NCBI RefSeq assembly: GCF_013266735.1
Contig: NZ_JABSNU010000003.1
Coordinates: 310,001-374,000 of the forward strand
Direction of reading: 5' to 3'
DNA: 64,000 nt
DNA from: Pedobacter foliorum
Lineage (GTDB): Bacteria > Bacteroidota > Bacteroidia > Sphingobacteriales > Sphingobacteriaceae
The notes below the pieces were generated by a model. That model searched no databases. It was not told the origin of the DNA and saw nothing but the letters and a program-made list of their open reading frames with translations. Every line of letters begins with the position of its first letter. Positions within the stretch are counted from its first letter, which is position 1. The position numbers and the translations under genes are program-made. Of the stretch, positions 1 to 8,846 are shown piece by piece.

Positions 1-76
1 TGATCTGTAATTCCTCAATATTTACAACGGTTTTGTTTCCGTATACTTTTTTAAGATTTGAAATTTCTAGCATCAT
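1..76 (-). CDS. ABC transporter ATP-binding protein, N-terminus only (cut by window edge)
   Basis: The minus strand opens with ATG at 76 and reads into the window edge for about 25 codons. The peptide begins MMLEISNLKKVYGNKTVV, the usual first beta-strand and A-loop (aromatic Tyr in KKVYG) of an ABC ATPase. The Walker A motif lies outside the window. The start is 2 bases past the stop of the upstream membrane protein gene, so the two are almost certainly co-translated as ATPase plus permease of one ABC exporter. The substrate cannot be told from this fragment. Confidence 0.8.
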   Translation of the reverse strand, partial: MMLEISNLKKVYGNKTVVNIEELQI

Positions 77-78
77 GA

Positions 79-1551
79 TTATTCTCTAAAGCCTTCGGCA
101 ATGTTATATTTTCTTTTATTAAATTGATTCAGCAAAAAGGTTACCCAAAATTCTCGGGTTAAAAGTGCTGCGGCACCCAATACTCCTAGAGCAATAAGTC
201 CCCAATAGGGTAGGCCTGCAAAATAGAAAGGCATAAAAATTACGTAAGGCAGCAAAAAATAAGGTAAACCTAATACCCACTGACTGGCACCAACACCCTG
301 AAAATTAAATGCAGCTGCTTTGGTTAAGTCTATTGCTCTGTAATTTCTAGTTGCAAAATACAATACTATTATAGTGCCTATGCCAATATTGTATAGATAT
401 GCAGCAAACTGTACGGCCAATATCTTCCAACTGATAAAACCATATAAACTTATAATCAATGTGGTAAAAGTTGACATGATGGTGAACAGTAGAAACTTGG
501 CTTTAATGAATTTTCTAAAGTCGATTTTGTTAACTAACAACCCATCAAAATGAGCGGCTTGCCAACCAAACATAAATTGACCATAAATACTGATAAGGCT
601 TCCTGTCATAAAAACTGCGGCAAATAGCACGGCAGCGAAATTGTCATTTTTCAAAAAGTCTTTCTTATAAAAAAGAAAGCCATAAAAAACAAAGATCACA
701 CACATAATGATACTTGAACGTGTTCTTTTGTGTCTTAGAATTAGTTTTAGCTCTAAAGCAGCCAAGTTTCCTATCTCTCCAAAACGACCAAGGATAGGGT
801 AGTCTGTGCTGGTTTTTTTTTCGTCATTTCTACTAAGTTCCTCAGTATAGAGATTCATGCGAAGATATTTGGAGTTTACCAGAAACATGATAAGGGCAAA
901 TAAACTAAACCCTAATGCAGCTAATGGATGTGTAGAAATTATACTAAATACACTATTTGATATTGCTGCAATTGAAAATACTTTGAAATACTCCAGGAGT
1001 CCGAGTGTGAAAATCAGCGCAAGCATTATCGGGACCACTTTTAAATTAGATATGCTTAATCTCTTTACGTAAAGCGCAGTGTAATTATTAAAAATTGCAA
1101 GTGAAATAATTGCGACAATATACATTATGGCTGTAAATGACCCATAAATATCAGCGATTGCCGTAACGCAAAAGGGAATGAATATAAATAAAGGTAAGAT
1201 GTTGAATGCCGAAAATAGTGCCCTTACATTTAAGAAGTTAACAATGGTTTGTTTCGGAATTTTAAGATGCAGATAAGGGATGATGCTCAATGTAGGCAAG
1301 TCCTGCAACTGCAGTCTCATGATCATTTCAACGGCAAAATAATATAAAATGAAGCCATTAAATACCACCAATACATCCTTTCCGGGAAATGATTTCTCAA
1401 TCAAAATCTCGAGGCTAAGCCCAACTAAAACTGCTACAGCAAGTAAATAGAGAAGAATAAGGCCAATAAAGATTTGTGCAGCAATAGAGCCCCCTTTATT
1501 CTTTGAGCGCCAAAAGGCTTTCCATTGGTGATTTAGAAAAGTGATGAGCAT
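79..1551 (-). CDS. DUF5687 family membrane protein, probable ABC transporter permease
   Basis: This 490-residue protein is almost entirely hydrophobic, with roughly ten to twelve predicted membrane segments. Its short charged N-terminus (FLNHQWKAFWRSKNKGG) is typical of the Bacteroidota DUF5687 family. The central stretch around residues 255-280 (LKLILRHKRTRSS) is a cytoplasmic basic loop of the kind seen in ABC-2 permeases. It starts one base after the RarA stop and ends two bases before an ABC ATPase start, so a permease role is inferred from context. No substrate is suggested. The start is well defined because the upstream stop leaves no room for extension. Confidence 0.8.
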   Translation of the reverse strand: MLITFLNHQWKAFWRSKNKGGSIAAQIFIGLILLYLLAVAVLVGLSLEILIEKSFPGKDVLVVFNGFILYYFAVEMIMRLQLQDLPTLSIIPYLHLKIPKQTIVNFLNVRALFSAFNILPLFIFIPFCVTAIADIYGSFTAIMYIVAIISLAIFNNYTALYVKRLSISNLKVVPIMLALIFTLGLLEYFKVFSIAAISNSVFSIISTHPLAALGFSLFALIMFLVNSKYLRMNLYTEELSRNDEKKTSTDYPILGRFGEIGNLAALELKLILRHKRTRSSIIMCVIFVFYGFLFYKKDFLKNDNFAAVLFAAVFMTGSLISIYGQFMFGWQAAHFDGLLVNKIDFRKFIKAKFLLFTIMSTFTTLIISLYGFISWKILAVQFAAYLYNIGIGTIIVLYFATRNYRAIDLTKAAAFNFQGVGASQWVLGLPYFLLPYVIFMPFYFAGLPYWGLIALGVLGAAALLTREFWVTFLLNQFNKRKYNIAEGFRE

Positions 1552-1552
1552 A

Positions 1553-2833
1553 TTAATAATTGTATTTGTTTTTCCAGTTCTGTTTTAATTTTTCTCTTAA
1601 CTTTTCCTCTGCGGGATTCTTCCCCGGGTCATATAGTTTAGTGCCGCTTATTTCCTCAGGAAGGTATTCCTGGGCAGAAAAGTTTCCTTCATAAGCATGC
1701 GAATATTCATAGTCTTTGCCATAACCAATGTTCTTCATGAGCTTGGTTGGTGCATTTCTTATATGTAGTGGGACAGGCAGATTACCTGTTTGTCTCACCA
1801 AAGCCTGTGCACTGTTTATTGCTTCGTAAGAGGCATTACTTTTTGCAGAAGAAGCCAGATAAGTAACCGCCTGAGAGAGGATAATCCTTGACTCAGGATA
1901 CCCGATCACGTTTACTGCCTGGAAACAATTATTTGCCAGTAACAATGCATTTGGATTGGCATTCCCTATATCTTCTGATGAAAGAATTAGTAGTCTTCGG
2001 GCAATAAACAAGGGGTCTTCTCCACCCTCAATCATTCTTGCCAACCAATAAACAGCCGCGTTAGGGTCACTACCTCTTATGGATTTAATAAAAGCTGATA
2101 TGATATCATAATGTTGTTCCCCAGCCTTGTCATATAATGCCAGATTCTGTTGGGCATGAGCCAGAACGTTTTCATTATTTAAGGTCAGTTTATTACCTCC
2201 AATTCCATTTACAGCAATTTCTAAAACATTTAACAACTTTCTGGCGTCTCCACCAGATAGCCTGATTAATGCTTCATGTTCCTTAATAGTGATCTTCTTT
2301 CCCTTTAAAACAACATCCTTTTTAATTGCCGTTTGTAATAGTCCGGAAAGCTCAGTTTCATCTAATGCCTTCAAAATATAAACCTGACATCTGGAAAGCA
2401 AAGCGGAGATTACCTCGAAAGATGGGTTTTCGGTTGTAGCACCTATTAAAGTTACCAGGCCACGCTCAACTGCGCCAAGTAAACTATCTTGTTGTGATTT
2501 GCTAAAGCGATGAATCTCATCAATAAATAAAATGGGTAAGCCCATTAAACTGTTTTTAAGCTGGGCGGCTCTATCAATAACATCTCTGATGTCTTTTACT
2601 CCTGAATTTATAGCACTCAGATTAAAAAACGGACGATCAAGTGTTTGAGAAATAATATAAGCAAGGGTAGTTTTGCCAACACCCGGAGGTCCCCAAAAAA
2701 TCATTGAGGGGAGCTGTCCGCTTTGTATGGCCTTTCTTAGTACAGCATCAGGCCCTACTAAATGTTTCTGGCCGACATATTCGTCCAGATTTTGCGGACG
2801 CATGCGTTCAGCTAAAGGAGGGAGGTTTTGCAT
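1553..2833 (-). CDS. rarA: Replication-associated recombination protein A (RarA/MgsA AAA+ ATPase)
   Basis: This 426-residue clamp-loader-like AAA+ ATPase acts at stalled replication forks. Walker A is GPPGVGKT at residues 48-55, Walker B is LFIDE at 102-106, and a sensor-1 segment (GATTENPSFEV) follows at about 134. The C-terminal half carries the MgsA/RarA oligomerisation region, with the conserved SEDIGNANP and residues near YLASSAKSNASYEAI. Length and N-terminus (PLAERMRPQNLDEYVGQ) match the family. It sits between the helicase gene and the ABC permease gene in a closely packed minus-strand run; no functional link to those neighbours is obvious. Confidence 0.95.
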   Translation of the reverse strand: MQNLPPLAERMRPQNLDEYVGQKHLVGPDAVLRKAIQSGQLPSMIFWGPPGVGKTTLAYIISQTLDRPFFNLSAINSGVKDIRDVIDRAAQLKNSLMGLPILFIDEIHRFSKSQQDSLLGAVERGLVTLIGATTENPSFEVISALLSRCQVYILKALDETELSGLLQTAIKKDVVLKGKKITIKEHEALIRLSGGDARKLLNVLEIAVNGIGGNKLTLNNENVLAHAQQNLALYDKAGEQHYDIISAFIKSIRGSDPNAAVYWLARMIEGGEDPLFIARRLLILSSEDIGNANPNALLLANNCFQAVNVIGYPESRIILSQAVTYLASSAKSNASYEAINSAQALVRQTGNLPVPLHIRNAPTKLMKNIGYGKDYEYSHAYEGNFSAQEYLPEEISGTKLYDPGKNPAEEKLREKLKQNWKNKYNY

Positions 2834-2879
2834 AAAAGTAAAGATACAAAACCCCAGTTTAAAATATCATAGTTTTATA

Positions 2880-4112
2880 CTACGTTCCTGTCTTTTTAGC
2901 GGGCTTTTTCTTCCAGAATTTACGTTTTGGTTTAGCGCTATTTGCTGGTTTTTCTGAAGTATCAGCAGCTGTTTCAAGAGGTGCTTCTCCCAGGTGTTCG
3001 GGTAAAGGCATTCTTTCAATTTGTTTTTCAATTAGCTTTTCAATACTGGCTAATTTGCGCTTATCTCTATTGTTAACCAATGTGATGGCAGTGCCTTTAG
3101 TCGCCGCCCTTGCAGTTCTGCCAATGCGGTGTACATAGTCTTCAGCATCGTGAGGTACATCAAAGTTGATTACCAAATCAATTCCCTCTACATCAATACC
3201 ACGACTTAAAACATCCGTACCAATAATTATAGGGAGTTGTCTGTTTTTAAACTTCAGTAATATGCTCTCTCTTTCTTTTTGACCAAGATCAGAATGGAAA
3301 GCTTCAGCCTTAAGTCCCAGATTTCTGAAAACTTTACCCAGATTTTTTACCTTTTCCTTAGTCGACGCAAAAACAATGATGCTTTTAAATTCATCGGTTT
3401 TTAGAATAGCGGTAAGCAAAGGCACTTTTTGTTCATCATGAATAAGATAAACCTGTTGTGATATTCCTTCGGCGGGCTTAGAAAGTGCTATGTTAATTTG
3501 TTCAGGATGTTTCAGTAGCGTTCCTGCCAGCTTCCTAATTTTTGGAGGCATGGTTGCAGAAAACATCACTGTCTGTCTTTGTTCAGGTAAATAGCTTACG
3601 ATGCGCATAATGTCATCATAAAAGCCCATATCAAGCATTCTGTCTGCTTCATCCAATACAAGATGCTGCAATTGATCTAACTTTAAAACACCTGATGAAA
3701 GGTGAGAAATTAAGCGGCCGGGGGTGGCAATAATAATATCAACCCCATCACGCATCGATCTCTTTTGTTGCTCATAAGCAATCCCATCACCACCACCATA
3801 CACAGTTAAAGAGCTGATGTTTGTAAAATAGGAAAGTGCTTCAACCTGCAAGTCTATTTGCTGGGCAAGCTCTCTTGTAGGAGCAAGAATCAAAGTATTG
3901 TTGTGACGTTCTTCAGTTGCTGCAATCATATTCATGATTGGCAAAAGGTAGGCCCCGGTTTTTCCAGTTCCCGTTTGTGCACAGGCAATTAAATCTTTTT
4001 TACTTAAAATTAGTGGAATTGCCTGTTGCTGGATAGGTGTGGCGTCACGAAAACCCATTGCCGATAACCCTTCAAATAAGTCAGGGTTAAAATTAAAATC
4101 TTTAAAATCCAA
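2880..4112 (-). CDS. DEAD-box RNA helicase, RhlE-like
   Basis: This 410-residue ATP-dependent RNA helicase has the full motif set. The Q motif is at about 21-32 (GFRDATPIQQQ), motif I AQTGTGKT at 45-52, motif II DEAD at 154-157, motif III SAT at 185-187, and motif VI HRIGRTAR near 330. The last 35 residues form a lysine-rich tail (KPKRKFWKKKPAKK), the RNA-binding extension common in RhlE-type proteins linked to ribosome assembly and RNA turnover. The gene follows bactofilin by about 56 bases and precedes rarA by about 46. Which of the several Bacteroidota DEAD-box paralogues this is cannot be decided from sequence alone. Confidence 0.93.
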   Translation of the reverse strand: MDFKDFNFNPDLFEGLSAMGFRDATPIQQQAIPLILSKKDLIACAQTGTGKTGAYLLPIMNMIAATEERHNNTLILAPTRELAQQIDLQVEALSYFTNISSLTVYGGGDGIAYEQQKRSMRDGVDIIIATPGRLISHLSSGVLKLDQLQHLVLDEADRMLDMGFYDDIMRIVSYLPEQRQTVMFSATMPPKIRKLAGTLLKHPEQINIALSKPAEGISQQVYLIHDEQKVPLLTAILKTDEFKSIIVFASTKEKVKNLGKVFRNLGLKAEAFHSDLGQKERESILLKFKNRQLPIIIGTDVLSRGIDVEGIDLVINFDVPHDAEDYVHRIGRTARAATKGTAITLVNNRDKRKLASIEKLIEKQIERMPLPEHLGEAPLETAADTSEKPANSAKPKRKFWKKKPAKKTGT

Positions 4113-4168
4113 TATACTTTTATGTTGTTTGCATTATCTGTATAAAAGTAACCTTTTTCCGTCACACA

Positions 4169-4555
4169 TCAAACGGTTTTCTCTTCAACGTGGATTAGCT
4201 TTTTCATCTCCAGATTTCCGTTGTATTGAGCGCCTAATTCTATTTCTAGTGTTTCAGTTTTAATGTCACCATTTACCTTTCCGGTTTTTTTTATTTCAAG
4301 TTGGCTAACCTTTACTTTCCCGTTAACCGTTCCGTAAATAATTGCGGAGGTAGTTTCAATATCACCTATAATTATGCCCTTTTCGCCAAGAATAATGCCG
4401 TTTCCGGTTTTTACATTTCCAGTTACCTTGCCATCAATTCTTATTACCGATGCACCTGTAAGCTCTCCGTTGAGCACAAAGCCATCGCCTATTAATGTCG
4501 AAATTTCCTGTTGATTAATATCCGGCAACTGAGTTTGTTTTGTTTTCTTGAACAT
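4169..4555 (-). CDS. Bactofilin family polymer-forming protein
   Basis: This 128-residue protein consists mainly of a bactofilin domain (about residues 18-115). Its regular Gly/Ile-rich repeats (SVIRIDGKVTGNVKTGNG, KGIIIGDIETTSAIIYG) form a right-handed beta-helix that polymerises without nucleotide. A short polar N-terminal tail precedes it. The ATG at 4555 shares a base with the stop of the M23 peptidase gene (TAATG junction), implying translational coupling. Bactofilins paired with M23 peptidases in other bacteria localise cell-wall cutting and set cell curvature, so a morphogenetic role is a reasonable inference here. Confidence 0.92.
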   Translation of the reverse strand: MFKKTKQTQLPDINQQEISTLIGDGFVLNGELTGASVIRIDGKVTGNVKTGNGIILGEKGIIIGDIETTSAIIYGTVNGKVKVSQLEIKKTGKVNGDIKTETLEIELGAQYNGNLEMKKLIHVEEKTV

Positions 4556-5400
4556 TATTCGAGTGTTAAAAAAGATCTGGGATTGATTATTTTACCGTTC
4601 TTATGGATTTCGTAATGTAAGTGCGGGCCTGTAGATCTGCCTGTAGAGCCAATTTTTCCAATGTTCTCACCTGCTTTTACCTGCTCGCCCTGACTAATTA
4701 ATATTCTCGACAAATGACCATAGTAAGTTTCAAAGCCATTGCCATGGTTAATTACTATGCAATTGCCATAACCGCCTCTGCGGCCGGCATAAGTTACTTT
4801 TCCGCTGGCGGTACTTTTAACTAGCTCGCCTTGCTTTCCTTTAATATCCAGGCCTTTGTGTGTTTCAATGTTTTGACCTGAGAAGGGGTTTTCACGATGC
4901 CCATAACCGGAAGTGATTGCGCCAAAATGAGGATAGCCAATTGGAGTAAAAGCAACATAATCAATCATCTTATTCAGATAACCTTCATAGAATTTACCTA
5001 TTTCATCAACAGACAACAGATCGGAATTACCCTCTCCTCCTTCATTTTTATGAATAGTTTTTATTCCACGTGCTTTCAGAAATTTATTTATAGTCAATAG
5101 CTTCTTGTCGATTGATTCGTAATGCTTTTTTAATGCCGAAGTATCTAACGCGGTAGAGGTTTTAGATATATTTTTAGTCTCCAGTAATTGTTTGCTCAGG
5201 AGCTCTTTTGATGATTCAACTAATGTCATATTGTATGACAGATAGACTATCATTCCTAGTAAAAAAACAAAGATACCCAACAGTCCAAATACATACTTTT
5301 TCCAGTGAACTATATAGCTGCTTGGAACCTGTATAGGCTTATTTGAGTTTTGATTGTTGTTTACAAAGATGATGGTTGTTCTATCCTTCTTCCTTGCCAT
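4555..5400 (-). CDS. M23 family membrane-anchored peptidoglycan endopeptidase
   Basis: This 281-residue protein has a basic cytoplasmic tail, one membrane segment at about residues 35-56, a probable coiled stretch at 60-115, and a C-terminal LytM/M23 domain from about 155. The zinc ligands are present: HxxxD at H181/D185 (HKGLD) and HLH at H260/H262 (GPHLHYE). H229 sits in the usual GHL position. The peptidase is therefore expected to be active, unlike the degenerate LytM activators. It is translationally coupled to the bactofilin gene downstream. A perfect TATATTTGC promoter box lies about 30 bases upstream of its start. Confidence 0.93.
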   Translation of the reverse strand: MARKKDRTTIIFVNNNQNSNKPIQVPSSYIVHWKKYVFGLLGIFVFLLGMIVYLSYNMTLVESSKELLSKQLLETKNISKTSTALDTSALKKHYESIDKKLLTINKFLKARGIKTIHKNEGGEGNSDLLSVDEIGKFYEGYLNKMIDYVAFTPIGYPHFGAITSGYGHRENPFSGQNIETHKGLDIKGKQGELVKSTASGKVTYAGRRGGYGNCIVINHGNGFETYYGHLSRILISQGEQVKAGENIGKIGSTGRSTGPHLHYEIHKNGKIINPRSFLTLE

Positions 5401-5429
5401 AATTTAAGAATTTAAAATTTGTACGGCTG

Positions 5430-5437
5430 CAAATATA
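5430..5437 (-). promoter_or_regulatory. Candidate -7 box (TATATTTG) for the M23-bactofilin operon
   Basis: On the minus strand this reads TATATTTGC, an exact match to the Bacteroidota -7 consensus TAnnTTTG plus the trailing C. It lies 29 bases upstream of the peptidase ATG. I see no good -33 TTTG at the usual spacing. Confidence 0.5.
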
Positions 5438-5489
5438 TCATTTTCAGCTTTATATAAAGCATCCGTACAAAATGGCGAGGATGTTTGTG

Positions 5490-6224
5490 CTATTTTTTCT
5501 TATCCGCGTAGCCGAAAACTTTCTGTAATAATGGGGTAGATCTTGCTCCAAGATTGTCTCTGATTTTTAATTCTTCTTGAGCTACCTGTATAAACATTCC
5601 ATCAATGGCTTTCTGTGCAACATAGGCCGAAAGGTCTGTTGATACGGGTTTAACCAAAGGAATTTTATTGTACTGACCAGCAGCATCACCCCAATATTTT
5701 GTAGCGCCTACCTTACTTAAACTGGCTGTAATAACAGGTTTAAATTTTTCCATTAGCTGGTCTGTAGTTACCCTTTTAAAATAATTAGTTGCTGCATCTT
5801 TACTGCCAAGTAAAATATTTGTGGCATCAGCAATTGTCATCTGTTTTATGGCAGATATGAAAATTGGCTTAGCCTCTTTAGCTGCATCTTCTGCCGCACG
5901 GTTTAAGCTGGTAATTACATTATCCGCAAGAGAACCTAAGCCAACGCTACGTAAGGTTTTCTCTACTTTTTGTGCCTCAGGAGGGAAAAGTATTTTAACA
6001 GCCATGTTGCCTAAAAAACCGTCCTTTGCCGAAAGTAAATCTGCCCCGCGTGAAGTACCTAATTCTAAAGCTTGTTTAATTCCCAACCCCATTTCAGAAG
6101 TTGATGGAGTACCACCGGTTTGAACCTGATTTAATATCTTTCCTATTTGTGCCTGGCTCTGTACATCACAACTGCTTAATGTTGCGGCTAATAATGCTAT
6201 CAGATAAATTTTAGTTTTTTTCAT
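5490..6224 (-). CDS. DUF4197 family lipoprotein
   Basis: This 244-residue protein has a lipoprotein signal, MKKTKIYLIALLAATLSSC, with lipobox Cys19. The remainder matches the DUF4197 family: IKQALELGTSRGADLL near the start of the domain, MAVKILFPPEAQKVEKTLR, and the conserved C-terminal QKAIDGMFIQVAQEE. It is probably periplasmic or outer-membrane anchored, and the function of the family is unknown. The start overlaps the end of the VWA protein gene by 14 bases, so the two are likely one transcript. Nothing in the sequence suggests a catalytic site. Confidence 0.88.
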   Translation of the reverse strand: MKKTKIYLIALLAATLSSCDVQSQAQIGKILNQVQTGGTPSTSEMGLGIKQALELGTSRGADLLSAKDGFLGNMAVKILFPPEAQKVEKTLRSVGLGSLADNVITSLNRAAEDAAKEAKPIFISAIKQMTIADATNILLGSKDAATNYFKRVTTDQLMEKFKPVITASLSKVGATKYWGDAAGQYNKIPLVKPVSTDLSAYVAQKAIDGMFIQVAQEELKIRDNLGARSTPLLQKVFGYADKKK

Positions 6225-8169
6225 TTAATGCTGTCTTATCCTCCAAACTTAACAAATCTTTAGCCAATAATTTGGCTGATTTAGCTAATTTGATGAATTC
6301 AGATCGATAGCCTTCATTGTCAGTGCCCACAGCATTTTGCGCATTGCGAATTACCTGATCAAAACTTGAATTCTGGCGGAAATCAGACTGTCTTAATAAC
6401 ATTCCAAATTCAGCAACTGCGGCACTAAATCTAAAATTGTTAGTCGTTTTATCAAAAGGAATCCTGTTATCAATTACCGGTTGTTCAATTAACTTGCTCA
6501 CATTACCATCAGGTTGTTTATAACGAAGTTTAACAGTTAGTAGCTCTTTATTATTTCCCATAATAACAGGCTTGTTATTACTTTGGTATTTTAAATCATC
6601 CACACTGCCAGAAAAGGCACTCTTTACGCCAATCGGTATAACTTCATATAGAGCAGTTACAGTGTGGCCAGATCCAAGCTCACCTGCATCTTTTTGGTCA
6701 TCATTAAAATCTCTTGCTTTTAGCATGCGGTTTTCGTAGCCAATTAATCTGTAGGATTGTACTTTCGATGGATTAAATTCTACTTGTAGTTTTACATCTT
6801 TTGCAATAGTAAATAGCGTTCCGCCAAATTCATTTACCAAAACTTTTCTTGCTTCTGTGATATTGTCGATGTAAGCATAATTCCCGTTGCCTTTGTTCGC
6901 AAGAACTTCCATTTTACTATCCTTGTAATTTCCCATTCCATAGCCTAGAGTGGTTAAAAATACCCCACTTTTGCGTTTCTTTTCAATTAGCTTTTCCATA
7001 TCCTCATCGCTTGATGAGCCGACGTTAAAGTCTCCATCTGTAGCTAAGATCACTCTATTGTTTCCTCCTTTGATGAAGTTTTCCGACGCCACTTTGTAAG
7101 CCAGTTCTATTCCTTCACCACCCGCGGTAGATCCACCGGCACTTAGCTTATCTAAGGCATCTTTAATCTTGGTCTTTTGATCGCCCGGAGTTGAAGGCAG
7201 TACTAAGCCTGAAGTGCCTGCATATACCACAATAGCTACTTTGTCTGATGATCTTAGTTGTTCAGTTAACAGTTTAAAAGATGAAACAAGTAGCGGAAGT
7301 TTATTAGCTTGATTCATCGATCCGGATACATCGATAAGGAATACCAAATTGGAAGCAGGTAGTTTCTCTGTCGAAATTTTACGGCCCTGTAAGCCTATTT
7401 TAACCAGTTTATGGCTGGTATTCCAAGGGGCATCAGCTATCTCAGTGATAATATTAATTGGATCTTTACCTTTTGGCTGAGGATAATCGTAATCAAAGTA
7501 GTTGATCATTTCCTCTATCCTTACTGCATCAGCAGGAGGCAATCCGCCATTGTTAATGAACCTGCGCACGTTGGAGTAAGAGGCCGCATCTACATCAATA
7601 GAGAATGTAGAAAGTGGATTTTTTAAAGCTGTTTTGAATTGGTTTTCATTTATTGAAGCATAGCTTTCGCTTTCAGTGGGCTGATTTATAATGTATGCCT
7701 TTCCTTTTGACACCATGTTAATTCCCGAAACCTTACCTTGCAGCATTTGTTCCACGTTGGCAACCGGAACATTTTGGGCCATTTTACCCCTAACAGTAAA
7801 TGACTCAGGAATTGGAACTTCATCTCTTTGTATCTGATCTGCCTTAATAACAACCTCATTCAATATTTTTTTATTTTCATCAAGGGCTGCGTTTACTACC
7901 TTGCCATTGATTTTAAGCTTTGCAGACTCAAATCCAATGTAAGTGAAAATGAGCGTCGTCGATTCTTTTGAAACCGTTATTGTATATTTCCCCCGCTTGT
8001 CAGTTGTTGTACTTTTCTGATCGGGCAATGAGGTGATGAGCACACCTTTTAATGGAGCTCCGGTTTTCTTTTCTGTTACCGTTCCAGTAATCGTTTTAAC
8101 AGAAACTTCAGCCGCCTTGAAGGAAGTAAGCAACAAGACAACAATTAAGGGTAGCCATAACTTTTTCAT
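6211..8169 (-). CDS. YfbK-like von Willebrand factor A protein with CarboxypepD and SusC-plug-like N-terminus
   Basis: I place the start at the ATG at 8169 (652 residues) because it begins a signal peptide, MKKLWLPLIVVLLLTSFKA. An upstream ATG at 8214 would put 15 polar residues ahead of it. Residues 25-95 form a CarboxypepD-regulatory-like sandwich. Residues 100-152 look like the start of a SusC receptor: LNEVVI, then PVANVEQMLQGKVSGIN at 135-151. From about 170 the protein is YfbK-like, with a VWA domain whose MIDAS motif DVSGS is intact at 280-284 and a C-terminal DUF3520-like region. It is divergent from an ECF sigma/anti-sigma pair whose second protein carries the same plug fragment, so the three probably work together at the envelope. 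Confidence 0.9.
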   Translation of the reverse strand: MKKLWLPLIVVLLLTSFKAAEVSVKTITGTVTEKKTGAPLKGVLITSLPDQKSTTTDKRGKYTITVSKESTTLIFTYIGFESAKLKINGKVVNAALDENKKILNEVVIKADQIQRDEVPIPESFTVRGKMAQNVPVANVEQMLQGKVSGINMVSKGKAYIINQPTESESYASINENQFKTALKNPLSTFSIDVDAASYSNVRRFINNGGLPPADAVRIEEMINYFDYDYPQPKGKDPINIITEIADAPWNTSHKLVKIGLQGRKISTEKLPASNLVFLIDVSGSMNQANKLPLLVSSFKLLTEQLRSSDKVAIVVYAGTSGLVLPSTPGDQKTKIKDALDKLSAGGSTAGGEGIELAYKVASENFIKGGNNRVILATDGDFNVGSSSDEDMEKLIEKKRKSGVFLTTLGYGMGNYKDSKMEVLANKGNGNYAYIDNITEARKVLVNEFGGTLFTIAKDVKLQVEFNPSKVQSYRLIGYENRMLKARDFNDDQKDAGELGSGHTVTALYEVIPIGVKSAFSGSVDDLKYQSNNKPVIMGNNKELLTVKLRYKQPDGNVSKLIEQPVIDNRIPFDKTTNNFRFSAAVAEFGMLLRQSDFRQNSSFDQVIRNAQNAVGTDNEGYRSEFIKLAKSAKLLAKDLLSLEDKTALNEKN

Positions 8170-8240
8170 AATCTTTAATTTGTTCTGATGATGTGTCCAA
8201 TAAAGAATTTCCATAACAGTCTCGAAAAATATTTTTATAC

Positions 8241-8846
8241 TTGAGAAAATTATACCTGAAAAGCCCTTTGAAGTTCATAAAGAATAATGCCAGAATACAG
8301 GAGCAGGACGACGCTGCTTTAATTGCACGCTACAAGCAAAGCGGCGATCTGGAATCATTGGGTGTTCTTTATAACAAATACATGCACCTTGTATTTGGGG
8401 TTTGTTTAAATTATTTGAAAGATGAGGAACAGAGCAAAGATGCAGTAATGCAGATCTTTGAAGAACTGGTTCTGAAGCTTAAACTTCACGAAGTTCAAAA
8501 CTTTAAAAGCTGGTTACATGTTTTGTCTCGTAACCACTGTTTAATGGCTTTACGCAAGAATTCAAAGAATACAACCGTTTCATTAGAAGATACTTTTGTG
8601 GAAAACACAGATTTTGTGCATCTTGATATTGATGATACAAAAGAGACGAAGCTAACCGTTATGGAAAAGTGTATGGAAACACTGCCAGAAGAACAGCGTG
8701 TGAGTGTAGACTTGTTCTATTTGCAAGAGAAATGTTATAAGGAAGTAGCAGATATTACCGGTTATGAGATGCTTAAAGTTAAGAGCTATATTCAGAACGG
8801 TAAAAGGAACTTAAAAATTTGTATAGAAAAGAATAGTGGTGAATAA
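8241..8846 (+). CDS. ECF-type RNA polymerase sigma factor
   Basis: This is a sigma-70 family protein of about 201 residues. The region 2 part is DDAALIARYKQSGDLESLGVLYNKYMHLVFGVC, shown here only by its key residues ARYK and KYMHLVFG. The region 4 part carries LPEEQRVSVDLFYLQEKCYKEVADITG followed by the helix that reads VKSYIQNGKRNLK. No ATG precedes region 2, so the start is TTG at 8241 or possibly TTG at 8268. The stop overlaps the next gene by 11 bases, which fits a sigma/anti-sigma pair. It is divergent from the VWA gene, with about 70 bases between them. The target promoter is not evident. Confidence 0.88.
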   Translation: MRKLYLKSPLKFIKNNARIQEQDDAALIARYKQSGDLESLGVLYNKYMHLVFGVCLNYLKDEEQSKDAVMQIFEELVLKLKLHEVQNFKSWLHVLSRNHCLMALRKNSKNTTVSLEDTFVENTDFVHLDIDDTKETKLTVMEKCMETLPEEQRVSVDLFYLQEKCYKEVADITGYEMLKVKSYIQNGKRNLKICIEKNSGE

